From contig OX442422.1 in NCBI GenBank assembly GCA_949361645.1, positions 3,793,137 through 3,857,136 of the forward strand: a stretch of DNA of 64,000 nt, in the 5' to 3' direction. A program made the translations under genes and the position numbers. This document shows positions 49,251 to 60,496 of the stretch, piece after piece (position 1 is the first letter of the stretch; every line of letters begins with the position of its first letter). Under the pieces are notes generated by a model. That model was not told the origin of the DNA. It made no database searches and saw only the letters and a list, made by a program, of their open reading frames with translations. The DNA comes from Spongilla lacustris. Its lineage: Eukaryota > Porifera > Demospongiae > Spongillida > Spongillidae.

Positions 49251-50589
49251 TTTGACAAAAACAACTTCGCGGCAAGCTAAAAGTGGTGAGCAAAACTAAA
49301 AACACAAATGAAACTCACACCTGTTCCATGCCAATCATACACAATCCACAATTCTGAAGCATTGTCATGGAAACGGTTTTAATATAGCTAACTCTCTATA
49401 TTACGTAGCGATTACGTACTGATATCTTGGCGCGCGAGAACAGCTGCAAATTACGTATATTGGTTACATGCTATATTTATATATCTGATACCTGAAGATG
49501 TATTGTCAGAATTTTCTACGATTTTTGGTGTAACTGGCGCTCTTTAAAACCTTTCCTATCTCGAGTTATACTCACCCATAAAGACGACGACGACGACGAC
49601 GACTATGGACAAATTACGGTCTGGGAACGAGAACTACGAGCTTTTTTGTTCTCTTAAAGTAAACGGTCTAGCGACTTGAACAAAACATGAAAATGATCGT
49701 CTTTCCATTGTGGATCGATAGCAATAAAGAGCTACACTATCCGTTTCTCGGTTCGTGAGTTATACGCAGGACGCGTTTTTTTAATGATATTCATGATACG
49801 GCACAAATCCTATATGAGAGTTACTGCCGTAACTCTCGATATCTATGTCTGCAATGAAAACCGCCTGCTCTAGAACTAAGTAAGGGGCCACTGTGAATAC
49901 GTCGACGGCAAACCAGTTTTACCTTGTTTTCGTACATTTCAAAAACGAAGCCGCCAAAATCGATACGTTGGGGCAAGCGCCTGTGCACGGTGGGGTGTCG
50001 GGGTGCTTTAACTACTTTTCGTTACAGGTTCCCTCTCCCTCACCCTCACCCTCTTTCATTTCATTTAGTTCTACTGAAAGGTGCAACAGTGTGAAACCAA
50101 ACGGGAAGTGTTAGCTGGGTCTAAAAGAAACAGGTGGAGGGTGAGGGAGGGGAACCCCTCCCTCCTAATGTAAAGAGCGTCAAATAAGCGTCACTGACTC
50201 AGCATCCCCACGCACTGGCGCATATAAGGCTTACCCTCAACGTATCGTGTTAATTGAGAGATGTGTATCCTTTGTTGCCGTGCGTATTCCGCCGCCTTAA
50301 AAATATTATGTTACATGTATACGTCAATAATTGAAGTGGGGGGGGGGGGGGGAACTGCTCAAGTGCCGGAAAACTTACTTCAAAGTGGAGAGGTACTTCG
50401 AGGGTTACCCGCTTTCACGAGCCATAACTTGCCGTAGCGCTTCTTTTGTTTCGAGGTTTTAAATGACGCTGGTATAATTCCTGTTTTTGTACAGGAGGCT
50501 CACGTTTCTTGGCTCTGGTTGCCTAGGACGTTGCTAAGAGATACGTAATCATTTCAATATTTCGGGTTACAAACCTACTATATGGCTAG

Positions 50590-50698
50590 TCTCGTACCCA
50601 GACCCAAACGTACGTAAGCATTATCGCTTACAGTATAATGCTCGCGTAGCGGTGATGTAATCCATCCGCTACTGCGAGTATGGGTCTGGGTACGAGAC
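50590..50698. mobile_element. Palindromic MITE, GTCTCGTACCCAGACCC family, copy 2
   Basis: Ends GTCTCGTACCCAGACCCAAA and its complement, bordered by TA. The centre differs from copy 1 at 38226 (TGCTCGCGTAGCGGTGATG instead of ATCACGTGAT). Single ends of the same family are visible at 60804-60823 and near 61083. Confidence 0.8.
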
Positions 50699-50807
50699 TA
50701 CTATATGGCCGCAAACACCTGTGTGCTAGTAGTGACTGCCAATAAGCCATACAGCCGGCATTAATGGTCCGCCCCTTCTCTCCTAACACACAACACACAC
50801 AGTGTAA

Positions 50808-50906
50808 ATGGTATCCTGCCAACCGAATTGCATACGGTAATTACGATCGATGAATAATAAATTACCCTGGATGCGGCGCATGGATTGAGAAGAGATATCT
50901 GTTTTA
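50808..50906 (+). repeat. Dispersed direct repeat, copy 2
   Basis: Same orientation and sequence as 32568-32656 with small insertions. A shorter neighbouring duplication pairs 50725-50800 with 50905-50990 (CTAGTAGTGACTGCCAATAA / CTAGTGACTACCAATCA, then GGTCCGCCCC). Confidence 0.8.
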
Positions 50907-51509
50907 GTTATACTGCTAGTGACTACCAATCAGCCATAAAGCATTACTGGTCCGCCCCTTTCTCCTAACACACAACAAACAGTGAAAAACACACACAACA
51001 CAAACACATACACGCACCATATGGAGAAATGGCCCATACATAGGCGGTCATCTTGCTTTTTTTTTCAAATTGAATTTTAAACACATTTATAATTTACGAT
51101 AAATCGAACTGATTGTCAATCTGTGCTTTATAAGATTATACCATGAACCATTCGTAAAATAAAATCAAGACAAGAAATTAATTTCTACCGCGCATAATTT
51201 ATTCTTAAACGAAGTAGTCATTGCGTAATACCTTGCGTCATCCAGGAATAAAAGTTACAATTATTAAAATTATGTCGGGTAACTATTAGATAACTCAAAG
51301 AATTACAATTATAATATGAATTGTAACGATACACAAACTATGTAGAGCCAGAGATGTGGAGCGCATCAATTAGGCATGCAGGGCGGCCCTTCATGATTTC
51401 ATCTTCCGAGACGCAGGTGTTTTGGTGAGTATACTATGTGAATTTAGTAGGGTAGCGTAGGGTATGTTCGGTAGCATATCTTCGATGCAGTGAAGGAGGA
51501 GATATGGCC

Positions 51510-51995
51510 TTCTCCCTATACTACTGGCCTTCTCCGTATACAACCCCTATAATGGTGGGCTTCTTATACTGTTGGCCTTCTTCCTATACTATTGGACTGG
51601 TGGCCTTCTCCCTATTTCATGTTGGCCTTTTCCCTATAGGCTATACTGTTGGCTTTCTCCCTATACTGTTGGCCTTCTCCCTATATTGTTGGCTTTCTCC
51701 CTATACTGTTGGCCTTCTCCCTATACTGCATGTTGGCCTTCTCCCTATACTGTTGGCCTTCTCCCTATACTGTTGGCCTTCTCCCTATACTGTTGGCCTT
51801 CTCCCTATACTGTTGATCTTCTCCCTATATTGTTGGCCTTCTCCCTATACTGTTGGCCTTCTCCCTATATTGTTGGCTTTCTCCCTATACTGTTGGCCTT
51901 CTCCCTATACTGTTGGCCTTCTCCCTATATTGTTGGCTTTCTCCCTATACTGTTGGCCTTCTCCCTATACTGTTGGCCTTCTCCCTATAGTGTTG
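51510..51995 (+). repeat. 20-bp minisatellite (CTGTTGGCCTTCTCCCTATA)n
   Basis: About 23 copies, regular from roughly 51640 onward and more variable before. A 20-bp unit keeps two long frames open (GLLPILLAFSLYCWPSPYTV), which are artefacts. Single units also occur at 55568-55640 and in fragments near 56095 and 56780. Confidence 0.95.
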
Positions 51996-52711
51996 GAAGA
52001 GCTTGCAGAGCAAGATGGAACATGCAGAATACAAAGGTACTCTAGAACACTTATGTACATGTAACTCATGTACACTGTACATGTATAACATGTGACTCAT
52101 GTACATGTATATTACATTGTATGCACATGTACATGTATTGAATTATGCATGTACTGCATACATATGTGCATATGTGCACTGGACATGTACATGTACATGT
52201 TTTTTGTACACACTGTTCTTTTGTCTTACAGTGTATATAATACATGTGCAAAATACATGTAATATGTGTTGTGCAGTGACTATTCATGTACTTGTTGCAG
52301 TCTTCACAGCTGGAGAAGTGTGTTGAGGAGTCATCATCCGTCCTTGAATTCCCAGCTGAAGGGGTCATCATCCTAATATCAGCTCCTGCAGTTCCAGCTG
52401 ACTGAGTTGGAGGGCAAGATGGCTCAGGCAGTGAGCACAGCTGTGGAGCCTGCAGGGGAAGGCTAGGACTGCCAGCTCCAATGAGAGGCTTGCCACAGCT
52501 AGAGTGGGCCTTGCACGAGTACATGATGCATGCTAATCATGCATGTGTGCATGTACATATACATGTATGAATTACATGCAGTACGTTTAATGGCCACTGT
52601 TTTGTCGTTGCAGAGCTCTACATTGTACATGTACAGGGTGCATGTATTTATAATGTATGTACATGTACATGTACTATGCACAGGTACACATGCGCAGATA
52701 TATATATATAT

Positions 52712-52768
52712 CATACTTAGACATGCATGGCTTAGTCTCAAAGACTAAGCCATGCATGTCTAAGTATG
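52712..52768. repeat. 57-bp hairpin made of 18S rRNA sequence
   Basis: Perfect 27-bp arms (CATACTTAGACATGCATGGC... and its complement) around CAA. The right arm is 18S sequence in the plus orientation; the left arm is the same 18S segment inverted. Confidence 0.95.
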
Positions 52769-53058
52769 AACGGTTCATACAGTGAAACTGCGATTAAATC
52801 AGAACGTTATAGTTTATTTGATGGTTCCTAATTACTACATGGATAACTGTGGTAATTCTACAGCTAATACATGCAGAAAGTCCCAACTTTGCGGAAGGGA
52901 TGTGATCCAAAGCCAATGCAGGGGGCAACTCCCGGACCCTTGGTGATTCATGATAACTGCTCCAATCGCATGGCCTCGTGCCGGCGATGGTGCATTCAAA
53001 TTTCTGCCCTATCAATTTTCGATGGTAGGGTAGTGGCCTACCATGGTTGTTGAAAGGG
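52735..53058 (+). pseudogene. 18S rRNA 5'-domain fragment (degenerate)
   Basis: Unmistakable small-subunit rRNA sequence: GACTAAGCCATGCATGTCTA, then ACAGTGAAACTGCGA, GGATAACTGTGGTAATTC, TGCGGAAGGGATG, GGTGATTCATGATAACTG, TCAAATTTCTGCCCTATCAA and GGTAGTGGCCTACCATGG-type blocks (variants visible). Internal deletions occur after CTGCGA (GGCTC missing) and after GGGATG, so it is not functional. It covers roughly the first 350 nt of 18S. No 5.8S or 28S is attached. Confidence 0.92.
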
Positions 53059-54634
53059 AAGGGGTGGTTTGAAAAATGTGGCAGTGCTTACCTGATGTGT
53101 GAGCAACAGCATTGATGTGTGGGTTTAATTGTTGGGGGCACTGGGAAGTGTCCCTATGTGTGCACACGTTGCCCTTGAAAGCAGACCGAATTGGCTACAC
53201 GTGCATGCCCAGTAGACAGTCCTGTTGCAAGGGAAGGGGGGGTTTACAGTGTACATGTTCACGTACACATACATGTATATGCAGCATACATGTAAATGTA
53301 GTCATCCCACCCATATGCAGTGTACATGTACCCATATGCAATGTGTACATTTATATGTATATACATGTACTTTTACCCATATGTATATGCAGTGTGTATG
53401 CAGTGTGTAGGTACCTATGCATGTACATGTACATTTACCCATATGTATGCAGTGTGTATACATGTGCATATACATGTACATGTACAAGTAATTAGTGCTT
53501 TCTGCAGTCCTATAGTGTACATACATGTACATGTGTATGTAGATTTTTATCCTGTAGTGCATCATTCTGCAGAAGAAGCCTTCAACAAGTGTGCTGTACT
53601 GAATACATGTGTGCATGTACATGTATATGTATACATGTATATGCATATGTACATACATTATTATAACACATGTGTGTGCTGCTGTTCTTGTGTGCAGATT
53701 TGCTACATTACATGTACATGTATCTGGGATCTAGCTGCCACCAATCGTCTTCTGGTCTCCAAGTACTGGAAGGAGATGAGCTGAGGAAGAGGCTACACAA
53801 TGAGCTGGTGGACCTGAGAGGCAACATACATGTCTTCTGTCTTATGAGGTCGGACATCTCTGAGGACAGAGAGGGTACCAGGCAGATGTGGTGGTCCTTT
53901 CCGACAGGGACAATGATGTTGTTATGAAGGTTTTGCCGGGACATAAAAGTTGTTTGACTCCCAAGTCGAGTTAGTCAACACAGATAGAGGTACATTGTAC
54001 ATGTACATGTTGTATAATTGTATGGATGAAAATAGAAACATACTCTTTTGCATGACAATATACTACATGTAATTTAACTGCCTAAATTTTATATGTGTTC
54101 TAAATACTAGTTCTTTCGTGGTGACTCAATGTAACAACAATAGTATAATTTTAAAATTATTTGGTGTAATGTAATGTACCTTTGCATGATTACTAATGCA
54201 AGCAAATTTGTTTAAAAGCATGCATACATGTACATGTACATGTACATGTGTGTTTTATATTGTTTCAAATTACATGTACATGCGTGTACATGCAGGTACT
54301 GTACATGTAGCTACTGCATTTACATGTAGTTGGCACTCCATTGTTCCATGTCTTTACTCAATATTGATAGGTGTTGTCAGAAGTAAAGATCTGGTTGTGT
54401 CTTGTATGGATGGCTTCAACTTTAACATTTTTGCTTATGGCCAGACTGGATACGTTCACAATGGAGGCAAGTGTCATGTTAAATTGCATGACAAGTATGA
54501 AAAGGCTGTTTATACATATACATGTATATTATACTTATATTTATAGTTCAGTTTATGTACATGTACATGTATGGTGCATGCACATTTACATGCAGTTTTA
54601 AAACTTTGCAGGCTGGATAATAATCAATTTTTAT

Positions 54635-55006
54635 GTGCGCGGTTGTACTTCGACTTACTACCTTCACTCCTTGGAGCAAGCTCTTACCTCTATTATTGGT
54701 ACGTGTAGGCTGGCTACCTCACGCTACTTGCCATCGTTAGCCAAAGCCACAATGCTGACAACCAACTTTTACTCTAGTGGTGCGCACGCATTGAAACTAC
54801 TCTGTACTTGGAAAATGTTTGGTGACGAGAAGGAGATAGTGAGCTCGGAAGGGAGTGTGAAAGGCGATTTTTTGCTGAATAGCTCGATCCGTGGAAGAGC
54901 AAGTTATCTGTCGAATTCGCGGTCAAGGGCTGCCATGGATCCTTATTTCACAAACCATGTGGTGTCTGCGACCACTAGACTGAGCGCTTCCGAGTCGGGG
55001 AAGTGA
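54635..55006 (+). other. Open frame of unknown nature between kinesin pieces
   Basis: A 123-codon plus-strand frame with balanced composition, unlike its AT-rich ACATGTAC neighbours. It contains TSIIGTCRLATSRYLPSLAK. No domain recognised and no splice sites support it. It may be part of an unidentified insertion. Confidence 0.2.
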
Positions 55007-56923
55007 CATAGTGTGTGTACTGTGAGAGGATGTAGTTGCTGTCAGGTAGTTTCTCTTAGTTTCTGTATATACCGGTAGTTGTAACGTCATGTACATGTAT
55101 GATAGGTGCAGGCTGAATATAAATATTGTACTTCAGACTTTTTTTTTAGTGAGTACAATTGTAGCATGGTGCATTTATTTACATCTAGATTCATTGCATC
55201 TACATGTACATTGTATCTACATGTAGATGCTAATTGCTTTGCATCCTCATAAACCCTCTCCCATCTCCCTCTCCACTCTAATCCCTCTCCTTCCCCCATT
55301 CCTTCCCTTACAATGTAGTGAACAGAGGACTACTCTGGGATTAACCAGCGGGCCTTGCCTGAGTTGTTCCACATCACTGAAGAGCGCAGTGATAACTGGC
55401 AGTACACTGTTGTGGTGTCAGTCCTTGAGATCTACAATGAGATAGTGAGGGATCTGCTGTCCCTTCAGCACATAGAGAAAGCTAGGAACTATATGCCGGG
55501 AGTGTCACAAGTCCAGATGACCTGCCAGAAGTCAAACAGGTGTGTGTTGGTGGTTTACTTATGTATATGTAATGGCCTTCTCCTTATACATGTACATGTA
55601 CTGTTTGGCCTTCTCCCTATACTGTTAGCTGTTGGCCTTCATGTTGAACATGGCCTAACCTCTACCACAAGGGCATCCTGGCTAAATGAATACAATCAAA
55701 GCATCTTGTGAGCTCTGTAGGATTTGATTAGCAGATAGCTGTGCAGTAAACCAGCTATAGAGTGGACAGGGACCCCACAGCAGATGGGTATGGAGTAGAC
55801 ATGCGGTGGAGTGAATGTATGGCAGATACCTGTGCATGTAGGTTGGATTTCTAAGGTGAGGGAGGTGTGTGTGTGCGCGTGTGCATGTGTGTGTGTGTAT
55901 GTTTGTGCGGGTGTGTGTGTTTAGATTAGCTTTGCATGTGGGTACATTGAGGGTTGGATTTGATGCTGTGGTTTTAGTTCTGTTTGTGTGTGCTTAAAGG
56001 TTAGGTTTGCAGCTACATGTACATATGTACATGTGTATTGGATTTATATGGACTACTTGTACCATCTGGTGTGTTTGTGTGAGTGTTACTGTTGGCCTTC
56101 TAGAACCATATCCCTGACTGTACATAGGTCTACATATACTTATTTTGGATGTTGGCCTTGGTCGTGACCTCTACCACAAAACCCACAAGGGCAGTCCAAT
56201 GTGTACACAACCATTGTCTTAGATAAAATGAATACAATCAAATCATCTTGTGAACTGTGTATACTTTGATTGGCTGATAGCAATGCAGTATGCAGTAAAC
56301 CAGCTACACATGTTTGAGTACATGTAGACACTACAGTGGAGTGAACCTATGGCAGATACATGTACATGTGCATGTGGGTTGTACTTCTAAGGACTACTAC
56401 TACTTGTGAGGGAGGGGCTTGTACCGTCTGGTGTGTTTGTGTGTGTACATGTATATTTGTGTGTGTATGTGTGTGTGCACGTGCGCATGTGCCTCAGGGT
56501 TAGTCTTTGCAGCTACATGTACATGTACATGTATGTTGGATTCTACTAATGAGGGAGGGGCTTGTACCATCATGTGTGTGAATGTGTGTGTGAGTATGTA
56601 TGTTTGTGTGTTTGTGTTTGTGTGTTTGTGTGCGTGCGTGTGTTTAGATTAGCTTTGCATACATGTAGCTGCGAACCTAACCTTTAAGCACACACAAACA
56701 TAACTAAAACCACAGCATCAAATGCCAACCATCAGGTGTATTGGATTTATATGGACTATCTGGTGTGTTTGTGTGAGGCCTTCTAGACTGTTATGTTGGA
56801 TGTTGGCCTTGGTCCGTGACCTCTACTACAAAACCCACAAGGGCAGTCCAATGTGTACACAACCATTGTCCTAGTTAAAATGAATACAATCAAATCATCT
56901 TGTCAGCTGTGTACACAATGCAG

Positions 56924-57110
56924 TAAACCAAGCTATGCAGTAAACCAAGCTATGCAGTAAACCAAGCTATGCAGTAAACCAAGCTATGCAGTAAACCAAG
57001 CTATGCAGTAAACCAAGCTATGCAGTAAACCAAGCTATGCAGTAAACCAAGCTATGCAGTAAACCAAGCTATGCAGTAAACCAAGCTATGCAGTAAACCA
57101 AGCTATGCAT
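56924..57110 (+). repeat. 17-bp tandem repeat (AAGCTATGCAGTAAACC)n, 11 copies
   Basis: About eleven near-identical units inside the third segmental copy. The other two copies have a single CAGTAAACCAGCTA at this place, so this is a local expansion. Confidence 0.95.
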
Positions 57111-57394
57111 TATAAACCAGCTACGTGTACATGTACATGTTTGAGTGGACACTGCTACATGTAGACACTACGGTGGAGTGAAACTATGGCAGATACATGT
57201 ATATGTGCATGTGGGTTGTACTTCTAAGGACTACAACTACTTGTAAGGGAGGGGCTTGTACCGTCTGGTGTGTTTGTGTGTGTATGTTTGTGTGTGTATG
57301 TGTGTGTGCACGTGCGCATGTGCCTCAGGGTTAGTCTTGCAGCTACATGTACATGTATGTTGGATTCTACTTATGAGGGAGGGGCTTGTACCAT

Positions 57395-57397
<3 letters not shown>

Positions 57398-57443
<46 letters not shown>
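57398..57443. repeat. (TG)n microsatellite
   Basis: About 23 uninterrupted TG units at the end of the third segmental copy. Confidence 0.97.
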
Positions 57444-57445
<2 letters not shown>

Positions 57446-58037
57446 CAGTGGCAATGACTGTGGTTATCTTATCTCACATCAATGGGAGGAGCTAAACCTC
57501 TTAGTCATGCATGTAATGGTCTGTACATGTACTGTAGGCACAAGCACTGATACATATATAATGGAAAAGCTTCCATACACTCTTACAGCTGCCCCCCTAT
57601 ACCCCAGCAGGACCGGGAGGGAGGCATAGGTCATTTGTACCCACACAAACTGGAAATCCTGGATCCATCACTGAAATTGAATGTACTCTTGCCAGGATCA
57701 GCTGAACCGGATGCCATTACCATGAAGGAGTCACCCCTCAAACACTTCCAAATTCTGATGCCACACCCCTAGTTCTTCTTTACTGCTGCAAAATGACTGT
57801 ATGTGTACACTGTTAGAAATGACAACCTTATGCATTATCGCATGTTGCACATTAGTTTTCTGTATCAGTCCCTACACCATCATCGTTTATTGAAATGCTT
57901 GATCCTTGCACCCACAACGTACATGTAATATGTGCTTCTTTACTCATTGTTACATATACACAATGTATGTGATTATAGATGACATGTACAATGTGACCAT
58001 GATACATTAAAGGGGTTCATCCTGTTGCCTGTAACTA

Positions 58038-59010
58038 TCAAGGATGCAATTTCATCTTCTTTGTTCCATCTGGTTTGGTTTTGTATTGATATTTATGTCT
58101 CTTCCATTCTGATCCATTGCCAAGTCTTTCTTTTGTAAGAAATATGTCTCTGGCAGGGTCCCGTAAGCTTACATCCATTTTTGCATCATCATTTAGCTTC
58201 TCAACAGCTATATACATGTACAGTACACATACAGGTACAATACTATGTCAGTGTACAATCATAACCTTGGCAACTAAACTGCTTCACATTTCCGTTGTCT
58301 TTGATCGTGGCAGGAATGTGCTTAGCCAAGATGCGCATTTTTTCTTCGTATCCTTCAAAAGTTTTGGACATAGCAAGAAAAGATTGTATCGACTCTTCAG
58401 CCTACAGTAGATCAACTTGTGAATGATGCATAACCATTTACACAAATATTTACCTCGGTCTGAAGTGACTCAGCATCAGGACTCCAGCTTGACACCTGCT
58501 GGTGTATGTATGTTTTCAAAGTCCTACATTACACAGTTCCATGTACAGAATTGCTTCAAATTACAGTGTCGGCATACATGTATGCGGCAGTGCTTTACCC
58601 TCCACAGCTTACTACATGTAACTGCATTATTGGGGGAAGTGGGGGGAAGTATTGTGTCCAAATGGGGTGGTAACTGTGCTAGAAGCTGTTTCCTGTTATT
58701 TCCTCTAAGAGACGTTCAGTTAAAACCAAGATTATCTTTTCCTGAAAGACAGGCCAAAACGGCTGATAGTGTCAATGAGTTGCTTCATTACAGGTCCTGA
58801 TACTGGATCAGTGAATCCTGCTTTAGCATCGATCTGTCTCACTTGGAACATGAAGTTGTGTATCAGCACATCGAAGGTCCTAAGCAGATGATGTAGTTCA
58901 TCAGGTACATGTAGGACTTATTTCAGAGGAATGTTCAGTAGTGGCTCGCACTACACACTTACTCTTCGACCTTGCACATCTATTAATAGTTCTTTCTTCA
59001 GCATCTTGAT
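58038..59010 (-). CDS. 3' exons of an unrecognised gene
   Basis: Minus-strand exons with consistent phases: about 59010-58972 (AEERTINRCARSK), 58916-58736 (DELHHLLRTFDVLIHNFMFQ ... KQLIDTISRFGLSFRK), 58523-58454 (TLKTYIHQQVSSWSPDAESL), 58401-58266 (AEESIQSFLAMSKTFEGYEE ... GNVKQFSCQ) and 58207-58038 (AVEKLNDDAKMDVSLRDPAR ... GTKKMKLHP, stop TGA). Codon-level sense runs through five exons with GT donors and AG acceptors, except that the donor after 58736 reads ATAATC where GTAATC would fit; the phase across it is right. The product is charged and helical with no domain I know, and upstream exons were not found. It may be a living gene with one odd site or a recently broken one. Confidence 0.6.
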
Positions 59011-60410
59011 ATACATTCCATTTTATACAGTGTATGTACAAGTTAGTGAGCGTTTCATGCAATAAACAAATATACCTGTCTTCTGAATGTACAAAGCACC
59101 AAATTTGAAACCTATTTTATCAGTACAAAAACTGTAATGTATTATAAACTGTAATTAATATCATGCATCATCAACCTAGTGCATCCTGCTAGCTCCATTG
59201 GCATGTGTTTCTGCATATGTAATACATGTGTGTATTTATTATCCACGAAAGAATGCAATGCTTTTAAATCAATACAATTCCTTAATTGGATTATCAATCT
59301 AAATCAATTTATGAATACACTGTATAGAATAACCAGGTTTAGGCAAATACGAAGCACATTTATTTATTATCTTTAACACAGTTCAAAAATTGCCTGCAAT
59401 TAATTAATTTGACACAGCAATGTATGACAACTTTTAGTTACAAAATTTATTATAGCTGTGAAGAAAGTTTGAAATGGCGCGCATTTTGCTAGTTAATATT
59501 CAAAACAACAAATCAAACTTGAAAATCCTAAAAGGCCACTACAATTTTAATGAACTTTTTAATGACTCACCAATGTTTTGAGTTCATTTAATAATGGAGT
59601 AATTAGTTATGGTTATTAAAATTAGTCATCCCATAATAGCTTCAACCGCTATAACTTAAAACCAAATTATGATTTTACATATCTATTGAATTCAGTAACT
59701 TGAAATCAGTGCTGTTCCACCACATAATCAAATCTAACCTTAGTTATTATCAATTATCTCTAATATTCTTAAATAACGTTGATAATAGAGGGCTTTGAAT
59801 ATGAGGGTTTTGATACAATTACATAACCACATAAAATAATTGGAGCCTAACTACTGCAATACATATTTAAAAAATCAAGCAGTTAATTAGTTTCAATTGT
59901 GAGTTATAGCAGAGATCATATGATCTCTGGTATTAGGCTGTATATTAAATTCATACATAACAGCAAGTGCCAAGTACATATGTTCAGTATAGAGGTACAT
60001 GTAAATTTGTGGAGGGGTTAAATCTAAATAAGCCGTCAACCTTCTGTGAAGAATAGTCCACTTCAGTGAATACAAAGTACATTTCAACTCCAAGAATTAT
60101 TATCAACTGCCTCCAACTGTTTTTTCAGTCCCTTTTAGCCATTTCCCCTCACACCAAGTCCAGCAAATTAGCTCCTCCTATAGCTAGTACCTCCTAATAT
60201 TGGCATAGGTTTAAGAGTTGAACGTTATACATGTATATACACCCCTGTAATAACAAACTTGGTTAATTATTGTTGCATGTGTGTGCAATGTGTTCAATTG
60301 TAATGCAGCTTTGCATTAAAGTAAATAAGGGGATATAATTGAGGGTGGAGTGCTTATGCTTATGATTTAGGCAATTTCACTCCCCTAGCTGACTGGGCGG
60401 GAGGGCCGGG
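59011..60410. other. AT-rich stretch, no gene found
   Basis: Possibly contains upstream exons or introns of the minus-strand gene ending at 58038, but I see no supported exon. Confidence 0.5.
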
Positions 60411-60420
60411 TATCCTCACC

Positions 60421-60464
60421 CTCCCCCCCCCCCCCCCCCTTGATGACCATTAAAATGTTTGCCC

Positions 60465-60495
<31 letters not shown>

Positions 60496-60496
60496 A
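60421..60496. repeat. Two poly-C runs and a short CA repeat
   Basis: C runs of about 17-19 at 60422-60440 and 60463-60480, the second followed directly by (CA)n. Similar poly-C or poly-G runs lie at 38866-38884, 42370-42410, 50338-50352 and 62370-62397. Confidence 0.95.

Larger units (their letters stand above)
48478..50357. mobile_element. 1.9-kb inverted-repeat element with CAGTTCCCCC ends
   Basis: The left end is CAGTTCCCCCCCACTTCAAT followed by TATTGACGTA. The right end (50320-50357) is the complement with a longer G run. It abuts the second part of the interrupted zinc/RING gene and carries the basic repeat ORF at 49250-48940 and the palindrome at 48518-48803. Target duplication is not clear. 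Confidence 0.6.
52000..55545 (+). pseudogene. Kinesin-14 (C-terminal motor) pseudogene
   Basis: Plus-strand pieces follow kinesin-14 order. Stalk fragments SSQLEKCVEESSSVL and FQLTELEGKMAQAVSTA lie at 52305-52430. The neck RKRLHNELVDLRGNIHVFC is at about 53786-53845, then VVVLSDRDNDVVMKV one frame over. The ATP-site exon DGFNFNIFAYGQTG is at 54406-54447, and INQRALPELFHITEERSDNW with VLEIYNEIVRDLL at 55340-55460. The P-loop is broken: after GQTG the expected GKT is missing, and the sequence jumps to FTMEA with a net loss of about 8 bases. Kinesin-14 proteins are minus-end microtubule motors; without the P-loop lysine this cannot bind ATP. Introns are still present, so it decayed in place rather than by retroposition. 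Confidence 0.8.
55600..57450 (+). repeat. Threefold segmental repeat downstream of the kinesin relic
   Basis: A block of about 0.6 kb occurs three times (starting about 55640, 56145 and 56800). It contains GACCTCTACCACAAAACCCA, AATGAATACAATCAAATCAT, CAGTAAACCAGCTA, a GTGGAGTGAA..TGGCAGATAC block and a TG-rich end. Copies two and three are the most alike. Frames such as MYRLVCLCVY are artefacts of the TG tracts. Confidence 0.85.

Noticed and set aside
51504..52064. Membrane-protein-like frame GLLPILLAFSLYCWPSPYTV repeated
   Set aside because: The 20-bp minisatellite is open in two frames at once; no homologous protein pattern and no splice support.
52735..53058. Functional 18S rRNA gene
   Set aside because: Only the 5' domain is present, with internal deletions and no downstream rRNA.
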